Below, piece by piece: positions 35,242 through 43,767 of a stretch of 64,000 nt of DNA. Where the stretch lies: the NCBI RefSeq assembly GCF_026072635.1, contig NZ_AP023081.1, positions 4,150,501-4,214,500 on the forward strand, in the 5' to 3' direction. Numbering within the stretch: the stretch's first letter is position 1; the number at the start of each line of letters is the position of its first letter. The DNA is from Pseudomonas solani. Lineage in GTDB: Bacteria > Pseudomonadota > Gammaproteobacteria > Pseudomonadales > Pseudomonadaceae. A program made the position numbers and the translations under genes. The notes beneath the pieces were generated by a model. It saw only the letters and a list, made by a program, of their open reading frames with translations, made no database searches and had not been told where the DNA came from.

Positions 35242-38144
35242 TTGTTCTTTTCCTACTTCTATGACGCTATGAGGGATGAGTACCGTCGTTGGCGCGACGG
35301 ACCTCCCGCGCCTTCCACCGTATCGGCGACCTCGGCGTCTCCCGCGCCGACTCCGACGCCAAGCGACTTGCCGGCAGTGAAGAACTGGAGTCACCCCTTT
35401 GGCGATACCTCGTCCGTCTTCCAGCAGTTGGCCACGCTGGCCAAGGCACAGTCGGGCTACTTTCCGCTGGGGCGCAATGGCCTGTGGCATGGCGGGGTGC
35501 ATTTCGATTCAGGCACGGCGGGCACGGCGGGCCCTCAAGGCCAGAGCTTCGTGCGTTGCCTGGCCGATGGTGAGGTGATCGCCTATCGCATTCCCGAGCA
35601 AACGCCTAAGACCACGTTCTTCCCGGCACCAGGCGTGATCATGAAGGCACCCTTCGCCACGGGCTTCGTGTTGGTTCGCCATCGTCTGGAGGCCCCGAAG
35701 ATCGAAGGCATCGCCGACACGCCCCCAGCCTGATCTTCTACAGCCTGTACATGCACCTCGCGGACTGGGCGAGCTACCTGACGGACCCTGAAAAACCACG
35801 GCCAGCGTTCTGGTCGGAGTCGAACCAGTACCGGGTAAAGACGGATACAGACTTCAGTCCTGTCCGTGCTGGCGAAAGAGGCCTCAACCTCAGGCACGCT
35901 CCGACTCAGGGCAAGACCATCGGCTTTCTACCGCAAGGCACTGCCATCACCGTCAGCGGTGAAGGCGCCTATCGAAAAGTCGAAGGCATCAAGGGGCCGG
36001 TGAAACTGCAAAACCCAGACGGCACCTTGCAAGGTTATGTCGGCTTCAGCGCATTGCTGGACCTGGGCGGTGGAGCCTATCGGGTCAATACGACCCGTGA
36101 TGCGCTGCGGGTGCGACCCACACCGGACACCTCACGCGACAAGATCTTCGAATTGCCCAGCGGCACGGAAATCACCATCAGTGGAGAAGGCGACTTCCGC
36201 AAACTGGAAAGCGTCGTCCAGTACGTGCATCTCGCTTCGCTGGAGGGTGAGCGCGTACCCGAACGGGGGAAGGTCGTGGTGCTGGACAGGCCCCGCCCGA
36301 TCAAGGCCGGCGACCTTATCGGTCACCTCGGCCCCTACCAGGAGAGCAATGAGGAGGCCCCTCATGAGCGATTGCACCTGGAAGTCTTCGCCTGTGAAAA
36401 CGTGGAGGCCTTCTTCGCTCGAAGCCGCCAATGGGCAGACCAAATGCCCGAGAAAGCCAGAACCTGGCTGAAGCTGGAAAAGGGCACGAAGGTCGTCGTC
36501 TACCAGCCAGGCCACAGCCACTCGGCTCCGCCGAACCTTGGCGATCCCCATGTTGCGAGCGGTGCGAAGTTGCTGATCCCGCGTACCGAACTGGACGGCC
36601 TGTCGGCAGATAGAAAGATCGCCGTACCCGCCACTGAGACGTCCAAGGCCAGGAACTGGTATCGCCTGGATGACCTGTTGATCGACGCAGCGGGCAAAGA
36701 CATCCCCATGGGGTGGATCTGCGATGAAGTCGGTGTAACGCCTTGGGTCAACCCCTGGTCGTGGGACGGCTATGAAGTCATCTACAACGACGACCCGCCA
36801 CAGAACGCCCTGGCCCACTTCCTGTTGAACATGGGCGATTACTTTGATGGCAAGGAAATGGAGCAGTGGAAGCCCCTGGCCGATGCATCAGACAAAGGAC
36901 CGGTAAGAGAGCGGCTCTTCGAAATCATCGATGCAGATCGTGATGGGAAGATCACCACTGACGAGATTCAGAAGGCGCTCAAGGTTCCCGCCTACGCCCA
37001 GTCCATTTCTCAATTGGTCATTCACTACGAAAGTGAGTGGTTCTATCAACAACGGAAGTGGGATGCGCTGGATAAGGTGCTGGGGCATACGGGATCGACG
37101 CCCATCTTGAACTGGGTGGCTGAGAAGGAGCGGATTAAAGAATCAAGTTGGTTTGAGAGTTTGTCCGCCAGAGCAGTCCTACCCGCTAGGGGGAATGCTT
37201 TCCATATTCATCCAATTTATTTTATGCATGCTGTGAATCAGAAAGCCAAATGTTCATGTGGCTGCTGTTCTGATGTTAGGTTTAGTAGATATAAGTGGGT
37301 AAGAGAAAGAACAGGATACCCGGATAGGGAATACTTTGGTCCAGTCTATAAAGGAACAAAGCGGCTGAGTGATTTCTTGGGTTGGAACTCTCTTATCGCT
37401 AAAGAAAAAGCGACAATTGACGAGCGAGACATCGTAATCGCCATGTCTTCTAATGAAGGTGCTCTAGATGCAGTTCAGGCTTGGGACTGGCAGACGCTGA
37501 GCGCCGGGGCTATGCAGAAAACAGTAACTCCTGACGGATTTGGCGAGTTCCCAGCGCAGGTTGGTGATTTTAGTAAAGAGCACTCGGTTCTATATGAAGA
37601 GTTGTTTTTGAATTGTGGTTGGTCTGTCATTGATGAGGGCGGAAAATGGAGGATTTATTATTCTTCCTCTGAGGTCGGGGAGCATGCCATAACAGGGGTG
37701 GAACTGTATGACTTCATCAAAAAAGGTTTTCAAGAGTTGGACTCAGGTTTTCCCAAAAAGTCTGATGCTTTGTCAGCCATTGTGCACGCGGTGATAAATG
37801 AGGAATTTCAGGTAAGGCAGGTGATTGATTTTATTGCGCGAATGAGAAGTGCGCTTTCAAAGCGCCCAGAAGGCTACAGTAATTCCGCGAGAGATTTTTT
37901 CCTGACAAAGCTTGGGAGGGCGTTGGTCTTGGACCATGACGTCAATGCGCCAGGCAACGTAAGAAGAGACTTGAAAAGGGCGGTTGATCGACTTAGGCAA
38001 ATTCACAATGGTTTAAGTCCTGATCCTGGCAATTGGGGAAGCAATAGATTGCTGTTAGAGCAGGAATTGATATCAATATATGGTCCTTTGAGGTCTATGA
38101 ATTCAGCTCTTTCTCGTTACAACTATCTTCGTAGTGTTCTTTAG
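35242..38144 (+). pseudogene. T6SS peptidoglycan-hydrolase-like effector (frameshifted or split)
   Basis: Begins at TTG 35242 (AGGAG, 8-bp spacing). Frame one ends at 35733; the downstream frame is open through the break and ends at 38144. Joined at the C5 tract, the product is about 967 aa. Residues 80-175 resemble the first half of an M23/LytM barrel (LWHGGVHFD, later FYSLYMHLADW). Two SH3-like repeats follow (RGLNLRHAP and DALRVRPTP). Residues about 350-385 look like the second M23 half (GDLIGHLGPYQ, RLHLEVF). An EF-hand loop lies at 564-575 (DADRDGKITTDE). The C-terminal region has a KCSCGCC cluster (about 670) and a lysozyme-like motif (E739 in SSNEG, then AGAMQ to 759). DNA beyond about 37.14 kb is clearly AT-richer. 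Confidence 0.75.
35722..35726 (+). other. frameshift site in the effector gene (C5 tract)
   Basis: In the first frame ACG-CCC-CCA-GCC is followed by TGA at 35731. If the tract had six C the reading would be T-P-P-S-L-I-F-Y-S-L-Y-M-H-L and would run straight into the 797-codon downstream frame. That downstream frame has no ribosome-binding site before its first ATG (35751), and the sequence just before it still encodes sensible residues (SLIFYSLY). Confidence 0.8.
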
Positions 38145-38152
38145 GAGGTTGC

Positions 38153-38812
38153 GTGAAAAGAAATTTTATCTTTGTGATTGTTTTTTTTCTAGGGAATGTC
38201 TCGGCAAGTGAAAGTCTGAGGGGGGTGGGTGGGAGCTTGCTGTTTGAAGATGGGTTGAATGAAGGCTTTCAACGTGTTGTTTATAAGATGGCATCTGGAA
38301 AAATATTGACTCCATTCGATGTCGGATTATTTTTTTATTATTCTTTGGAGTCGTTATCACCTGACAAGAAAAAATCTGTTGTGCAGTTCTCGGGGAAAGG
38401 GGTTTTAGAGGATGCGACTGGGGGGCTGGCTAAGGGGCGATCTAGTTATATGTGCGCTTTCATTAGGATGACGGACGGCTGCATTGTTCAAGTGGCTGAG
38501 GGGGAGGTTTGTGGCGGGAGTTGGAGCGATTCAGGTGACTGGGTTACTTCAACATATGTTGATGGTAAGCATTTTTTTGAGGGTGGCCCCAGCGTTACCG
38601 AGGTTTACAAGCAATACATGAAAAAAAATAAGCAGCTAGGCGGTGGGGCGAGGTTTTACTCCATCTTGCAAGAGGGGACCTCTATCGAAAATATTCTTGC
38701 TTGCGATCCTTTACAAGATAATAACAAAAATATCTATTTTAACTTGCTTAAAGCCTTGCAAGTTGATGGGGATATAAGTGAGGCAGTCAAGTTGGAGAGG
38801 CTGCTGAATTAA
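38153..38812 (+). CDS. predicted periplasmic immunity protein of the effector
   Basis: Protein of 219 aa from GTG 38153; AGGAGG at 38143-38148 overlaps the effector stop, giving a near-perfect ribosome-binding site and tight coupling. A signal peptide is visible (MKRNFIFVIVFFLGNVSAS). The mature part has four cysteines (MCAF, DGCIV, EVCGG, LACDP) that could form disulfides, a polar glycine-rich middle and a helical C-terminus. I recognise no family. Position, export signal and low G+C shared with the effector's C-terminal region argue for a cognate immunity protein that blocks a cell-wall-degrading domain. Confidence 0.7.
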   Translation: MKRNFIFVIVFFLGNVSASESLRGVGGSLLFEDGLNEGFQRVVYKMASGKILTPFDVGLFFYYSLESLSPDKKKSVVQFSGKGVLEDATGGLAKGRSSYMCAFIRMTDGCIVQVAEGEVCGGSWSDSGDWVTSTYVDGKHFFEGGPSVTEVYKQYMKKNKQLGGGARFYSILQEGTSIENILACDPLQDNNKNIYFNLLKALQVDGDISEAVKLERLLN

Positions 38813-38837
38813 TTTTATTTGTACTTGGGGTAGCCCT

Positions 38838-39101
38838 ATGAAAGGAATCATTCGTATAGGCGACAAAACCACTGGCGGCGGCACGGTTATATCGGGGTCT
38901 GCTGACATGAAATTTCTAGGAATAGGGGTGGCACGCGTTGGCAATGCAGTCACTTGTCCTATTCCCGGCCACGGCCCGACGGTGGTCGCGGAGGGACACC
39001 CAGTATTCAAGGATCATGGCGTGCCGGTTGCCTTCCATGGCCATTGTTGCGCCTGCGGTTGCGTACTTCTCACCTCATTGCCTGAAGCGACCGCGAGCTG
39101 A
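38838..39101 (+). CDS. PAAR domain protein
   Basis: Protein of 87 aa consisting of one PAAR domain: it starts MKGIIRIGDKTTGGGTVIS and continues with repeated glycine/valine beta strands and the conserved Pro-Ala-like loop (VGNAVTCPIPGHGPTVVAEG). The end is histidine/cysteine-rich (AFHGHCCACGC), as needed for the zinc-tipped cone. It caps the VgrG spike. No C-terminal toxin extension is present. Composition returns to higher G+C from here. Confidence 0.92.
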   Translation: MKGIIRIGDKTTGGGTVISGSADMKFLGIGVARVGNAVTCPIPGHGPTVVAEGHPVFKDHGVPVAFHGHCCACGCVLLTSLPEATAS

Positions 39102-39103
39102 GT

Positions 39104-40327
39104 ATGCCGGTCCGGTTGGATAAGGTTCCTGCGGCTCTGAAGGAGCCTTCAGCGCCACGGGGTTGGCTGTGGGGTATGTCACTGGTGGCGCTAATGGCAC
39201 TGGGAGTGGCGCTAGCGCTCTGGTTTGGGCCGGACGTTCTAAGGCAGAGCTCGCAGCGCTTTTGGTGGTTGGCGTTAGTGGGACCGGCGCTCGCCTGGTT
39301 TGGTGCGCTGTTCCTGCGTGGGCTGCTTTATATCGGCCGATTGAGTGTTGTTGAGAGCTGGAACGAGACGCGTGAAGCGCATCTGACGCAAATGATGCGT
39401 CGAGGACGCCGCTCCCAGCAGGTCTTAGCCGTCAGCCTGCAGACGGCGCTGCGTACTCTGGAAGCCGATGGCCAAGCACAAAGGGCATCTTTACTGGCCA
39501 AGGATGGTGAGACGTTGCGCACGCAAGTAGGTTGGCGCGGCCAGGAGCGACGTCACAGCCGCTTGCCGTGGTTGGAACATGAAACTGAGCACCAGGTATT
39601 GAAGCGTGCCCTGTCGACTCTGTGGGGGGATCTGGCGGATGCGCTGGCTGCATTTCCACCAGAAAGGCCCGTTGCATTGTTGCTGGAAAAGAACACGGAG
39701 TTATCGGACGAGGCCACGGGCAGGTTGTGGCAGGAGTCCTTTGCGCAATCGGGTATCCGTCAGGCACTAACGCCTATTGAGGGCAGTGGCTTGGCAGCCA
39801 TTGATCGCTGGCTGGATCAGCACAGCCGGGAACAAGCGCTCCTGCTGGTGGTGGCGATTCAGGTTGCGCCTCCGTTCGTAGAGGGCTCTGCAGAGGCCGT
39901 TGTAGGGCTGCTGCTTGGAAATCGACTGACGCAGAACGTGCTATTGCCCAGGGCCTATCTGCACCGCCCGGAACCGGTGCGCGAGCTGACCCATGAGGGC
40001 GCGCTGAAGGCCGTTTTGCAGGCCCTGGATTGGGCCTTGTTGCCCGCCAAACTGATCGGGCGCGTATGGATCGCCGGGGCTGAGCGGGCACATAGCCCCA
40101 TGATTACGAGTGCAATGGAGAGCGCTTCGTTGCCTGCGCAAGCTTCCCATGTTCTGGATGAGAGTCTGGGGAATCCCGGTAGCGCTGCTCCCTGGGTTGC
40201 CGTCGCCGCGGCGGTAGAAGCGATGGCCAGCGAGGCGGTACCTCAATTTTTTTTCAGTGGTGATAACGCAGGAGACGCGAGTCTCTGGTGCTCGGTCGTA
40301 ATGCCGGCTCAGGAATGTGGAGAGTAG
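39104..40327 (+). CDS. T6SS-associated membrane protein, possibly Tla3/DUF2875-like
   Basis: Protein of 407 aa starting 2 bp after the PAAR stop. Two helices near the N-terminus (LWGMSLVALMALGVALALWFG and WWLALVGPALAWFGALFL) anchor it. The rest alternates strands and helices (RPVALLLEKNTELSDEA, EQALLLVVAIQVAPPF) and ends in AVPQFFFSGDNAGDA and SVVMPAQ. Layout and context resemble the type VI lipase adapter Tla3 (DUF2875), but I cannot confirm homology. A role in loading the effector onto VgrG is a hypothesis. Confidence 0.55.
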   Translation: MPVRLDKVPAALKEPSAPRGWLWGMSLVALMALGVALALWFGPDVLRQSSQRFWWLALVGPALAWFGALFLRGLLYIGRLSVVESWNETREAHLTQMMRRGRRSQQVLAVSLQTALRTLEADGQAQRASLLAKDGETLRTQVGWRGQERRHSRLPWLEHETEHQVLKRALSTLWGDLADALAAFPPERPVALLLEKNTELSDEATGRLWQESFAQSGIRQALTPIEGSGLAAIDRWLDQHSREQALLLVVAIQVAPPFVEGSAEAVVGLLLGNRLTQNVLLPRAYLHRPEPVRELTHEGALKAVLQALDWALLPAKLIGRVWIAGAERAHSPMITSAMESASLPAQASHVLDESLGNPGSAAPWVAVAAAVEAMASEAVPQFFFSGDNAGDASLWCSVVMPAQECGE

Positions 40328-40336
40328 GGAAGTTCG

Positions 40337-43300
40337 ATGCATATCGTGGCTGTCTTGGGGCTGATTGGCCTAGTGATTGTGATGAGTGGAGGGATCTGTC
40401 TGCTGCTTTGGCTGTGGCCGGCTCTCTGGGGTCTTGGCCTGGGAAGTGACCAGCGAAAAATCGCCCTCTGGTTGGTATTTGGGATATCGCTATTACTGGT
40501 TGCGCTGCTGCTGATCTATTGGCAAATGGGGCGCCAGATAGGGCGATCGGGTTTTCGGCAGCACGTGGGTTACGATACGCCTGCCAAACCGGGCTCGGCT
40601 GCAGAAAGCTCGGGCACTGATCCAGTTTTGGGCGGACTGCGCGCGCACCTGCGCCAGAACTTCGGCCTCTTCTGGCACCGCAAGGCCCGTCTTGTGCTGG
40701 TGATCGGCGAGCCGGACGAAGTGACCGCAATCGCCCCCGACCTGACCGGTGCCCAATGGCTGGAAGGCGAGGGCGTGGTGCTGTTGTGGGGCGGTAGCGG
40801 CCAGGAGGGGGCCGATGAGGCGCGCCTCGATCAATGGCGCCGGCTGCGTTCCCTTCGGCCCCTGGACGGTATCGTCTGGGCGTTCAGCGAGCAGCAGGGT
40901 GCCGATGCCGATTACCTGGCCCGCTACCAGCAGCGCTTGCGCGCTATCGCGCGACGGTTGCGCTGGCAGGCGCCGCTGCATCTCTGGGAGGTCCGTCGCA
41001 GCGAGTGGCAGCAGCCGGCTGCCGACGTGGCCGTGGGCTGCACGCTACCCTCGGGTGCCGGGCCGGTGCAGCTGGAGAGCCGCCTGAGCCAGCTGTTGCC
41101 GTCCCTGCGCGAGCAGGGCCTTGCGCGTATGCAGGGCGACAATCGCCATGACTTCCTCCTGCGCCTGGCCCAGGGCCTGAAGGCCGAAGGCATCGCCCGC
41201 TGGCAGCGGGCCTGGGCGCAGCTGCAACGCGGCGCCGAGCTGATGCCGCGTGGCCTGTGGTTCAGCCTCGCGCTGCCGGGGCCGACCCAGGCCGCGCCGC
41301 ACCTGTGGCTGCCGCACCCGACCTGGCGCGGCATCCTGGCTGATGCAGGTACGGGCGGCCAGCCGCATGGCTGGACCTGGTCGCGTACCGCCAGCACCGC
41401 CCTTCTCGGCCTGGTCGCAATCTGCGGAGTGGGGATGCTGGTGTCCTTCGCCGGCAACCGCGCGCAGATCGCCGAGATGCAGGCCGTCCTGGCCACCCTG
41501 GACCAGCCCCGGGAAGGCGACGAGCAACTGCTTGCCCTCAACGCGCTGGTCCATGAGCTCGACCGCCTTGACCAACGCGCCAGGCACGGCGTGCCCTGGT
41601 ACCAGCGCTTCGGCCTGAGCCAGAATGACGGCCTGCTCGCCGCGCTCTGGCCCCGCTACGAGGCGGCCAACAACCGGCTGGTCCGCGACCCGGCAGCGGC
41701 CGGCCTCGAGCGCCAGCTGCGCGGGCTGCTCGGCCTGGCGCCGGGCAGCGCCGAGCGCGCCACCCGGGCCCGGGATGCCTACGAGCCGCTCAAGGCCTAC
41801 CTGATGATGGCCCGGCCGGAGAATGTCGATGCTTCATTCCTCGGCAAGGCGCTGGCGGCCGCCGAGCCTGCCCGCATGGGCATCGGCGAGGGCACATGGC
41901 AGGGCATAGCGCCGAACCTCTGGCGCTTCTACGCCGCGCAGCTGGAGGCGCACCCCGGCTGGCGCATCACCACCGACCCGGCCCTGGTCGCCCGGGCCCG
42001 CCAGCTGCTGATCAGCCAGCTCGGCCAGCGCAACGGCGAGGCGGCCCTCTACCGGCAGGTGCTCGACGCCGTCGCCAACCAGTACCCGGCCATGGGGCTG
42101 CAGCAGATGGTCGGCGATACCGACGCCCAGCCGCTGTTTTCCACCGCCGCCGAGGTGCCGGGTGTATTCACCCGCCAGGCCTGGGAAGGCGGGGTGCGCA
42201 AGGCCATCGACGAGATCGCCGCCGCGCGCCGCGAAGAGATCGACTGGGTACTCAGCGATGACCGCAGCCAGATCGACGCCACGCTGACCCCCGAGGCCCT
42301 GCGCGAAAGCCTGACCGCACGCTACTTCCAGGACTACGGCCGGGCCTGGCTGGACATGCTCAACAGCTTGCGCTGGCAGGAGGCCGGCAGCCTCGCCGAT
42401 GTGGTCGACCAGCTCACCCTGATGACCGATGTGCGCCAGTCGCCGTTCATCGCGCTGGTCAATACCCTGTCCTACCAGGGGCGTGCCGGCACCCGTGGCC
42501 AGGCCCTGGGCGAGTCGCTGCTGCAGTCCGCGCAGAACCTCATGGGGCCGGACAAGGCCCCGGCCATCGAGCCGTTGGCGGCGCTGCCGAAAGGGCCGCT
42601 GGAAGAACGCTTCGGCCCGCTGCTGGCGTTGCTCGGCAAGGGCGCCGAGCCCTCGCGCAACGACGACAACCTCAGCCTGCACGCCTTCCTCACCCGCGTG
42701 ACCCGGGTGCGCCTGACGCTGCAGCAGGTGAGCGCCGCCCAGGACCCCCAGGCGATGATCCAGGCCCTGGCGCAAACCGTGTTCCAGGGGCGCAGCGTCG
42801 ATCTCACCGACACCCAGTCCTATGGCAGCCTGATCGCCGCCAGCCTCGGCAGCGAATGGGCCGGCTTTGGCCGGGCACTGTTCGTCCAGCCGCTGGACCA
42901 GGCCTGGCAGCGCATCCTGCAACCCTCCGCTGCCGGGCTCAATGACCACTGGCAGCGCGCCATCGTCGGGCCCTGGAACAGCGCCTTCGCCGGCCGCTAC
43001 CCCTTCGCCGCGAGCGCCAGCGACGCATCGCTGCCCATGCTCGGGCAGATGATCCGCGCCGACAGCGGGCACATCGACCGCTTCCTCACCCGCCAGCTGG
43101 GTGGCGTGCTGCGCAAGGACGGCAATCGCTGGGTGCCCGAAAGCACCCAGGGCCAGGGGCTGCGCCTCGACCCCGCGTTCCTCGCGGCGGTCAATCGGCT
43201 CGCCGAACTGGCCGACGTGCTCTACACCGACGGCGGCATGGGCATCGCCTTCGAGCTGCGGGCCAAGCCGGTACGCGACCTCGTGCAGACCACCCTGACC

Positions 43301-43672
43301 CTCGATGGGCATCGCCTGGCGTACTTCAACCAGCGGGAACGCTGGCAACGGTTCGACTGGCCCAGCGCGAGCGATCACCCCGGCGCGCGCCTGAGCTGGA
43401 CCCACGCCAGGAGCGGAGAGCGGCTGCTTGGCGACTACGCCGGCACCTGGGGCCTGATCCGGTTGCTGGAGCGGGCCCGGGTCACTCCGCTGGATGACAG
43501 CGAAACCCGCTATCGCCTGGTGCTGGAGGCCCCCGATGGCCTGGGGCTGACCTGGCACCTGCGCACCGACCTGGGCGCGGGCCCCCTGGCGCTGCTGCAA
43601 CTGCGCGGCTTCAGCCTGCCGGCGCGGATCTTCCTCGAACCCGGCGGCGCCTCGCGCCAGCTGGCGCATTAA
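40337..43672 (+). CDS. TssM/IcmF-like protein with degenerate P-loop
   Basis: Protein of 1111 aa, close to TssM length. Two N-terminal helices (about residues 5-30 and 45-65) and one near 355-375 fit the TssM topology, with a large periplasmic C-terminal part containing IcmF-related segments (VPWYQRFGLSQND, AWQRILQP, PFAASASDASLPML, RWQRFDWPS). Where TssM normally has a Walker A loop this protein has GEPDEVTAI (residues 124-132) without GKT, so it is unlikely to bind nucleotide. It is an orphan: no tssJ, tssL or tssK nearby. It may act as a dedicated assembly or export factor for this VgrG. Confidence 0.82.
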   Translation: MHIVAVLGLIGLVIVMSGGICLLLWLWPALWGLGLGSDQRKIALWLVFGISLLLVALLLIYWQMGRQIGRSGFRQHVGYDTPAKPGSAAESSGTDPVLGGLRAHLRQNFGLFWHRKARLVLVIGEPDEVTAIAPDLTGAQWLEGEGVVLLWGGSGQEGADEARLDQWRRLRSLRPLDGIVWAFSEQQGADADYLARYQQRLRAIARRLRWQAPLHLWEVRRSEWQQPAADVAVGCTLPSGAGPVQLESRLSQLLPSLREQGLARMQGDNRHDFLLRLAQGLKAEGIARWQRAWAQLQRGAELMPRGLWFSLALPGPTQAAPHLWLPHPTWRGILADAGTGGQPHGWTWSRTASTALLGLVAICGVGMLVSFAGNRAQIAEMQAVLATLDQPREGDEQLLALNALVHELDRLDQRARHGVPWYQRFGLSQNDGLLAALWPRYEAANNRLVRDPAAAGLERQLRGLLGLAPGSAERATRARDAYEPLKAYLMMARPENVDASFLGKALAAAEPARMGIGEGTWQGIAPNLWRFYAAQLEAHPGWRITTDPALVARARQLLISQLGQRNGEAALYRQVLDAVANQYPAMGLQQMVGDTDAQPLFSTAAEVPGVFTRQAWEGGVRKAIDEIAAARREEIDWVLSDDRSQIDATLTPEALRESLTARYFQDYGRAWLDMLNSLRWQEAGSLADVVDQLTLMTDVRQSPFIALVNTLSYQGRAGTRGQALGESLLQSAQNLMGPDKAPAIEPLAALPKGPLEERFGPLLALLGKGAEPSRNDDNLSLHAFLTRVTRVRLTLQQVSAAQDPQAMIQALAQTVFQGRSVDLTDTQSYGSLIAASLGSEWAGFGRALFVQPLDQAWQRILQPSAAGLNDHWQRAIVGPWNSAFAGRYPFAASASDASLPMLGQMIRADSGHIDRFLTRQLGGVLRKDGNRWVPESTQGQGLRLDPAFLAAVNRLAELADVLYTDGGMGIAFELRAKPVRDLVQTTLTLDGHRLAYFNQRERWQRFDWPSASDHPGARLSWTHARSGERLLGDYAGTWGLIRLLERARVTPLDDSETRYRLVLEAPDGLGLTWHLRTDLGAGPLALLQLRGFSLPARIFLEPGGASRQLAH

Positions 43673-43683
43673 GGAGCGCAGCC

Positions 43684-43746
43684 ATGAGTCTGTCTGTTCT
43701 TGAGTGGTTTCGGGTTCAACGAAAATCCTTCGCCAGCGGTACTTAG
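43684..43746 (+). pseudogene. 20-codon stub of a probably truncated gene
   Basis: ATG 43684 has an AAGGAG ribosome-binding site overlapping the tssM-like stop, the same coupling seen through the island, but the frame (MSLSVLEWFRVQRKSFASGT) closes after 20 codons. It looks like the surviving 5' end of a lost gene at the right border of the island. It could also be a chance short frame. Confidence 0.35.
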
Positions 43747-43767
43747 TCTGTGTGACGTAAGAGGCAA

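Noticed and set aside
35751..38144. Independent gene starting at ATG 35751
   Set aside because: No ribosome-binding site precedes it and the codons just upstream already encode the continuing fold (SLIFYSLY), so it is treated as the 3' part of one effector gene.
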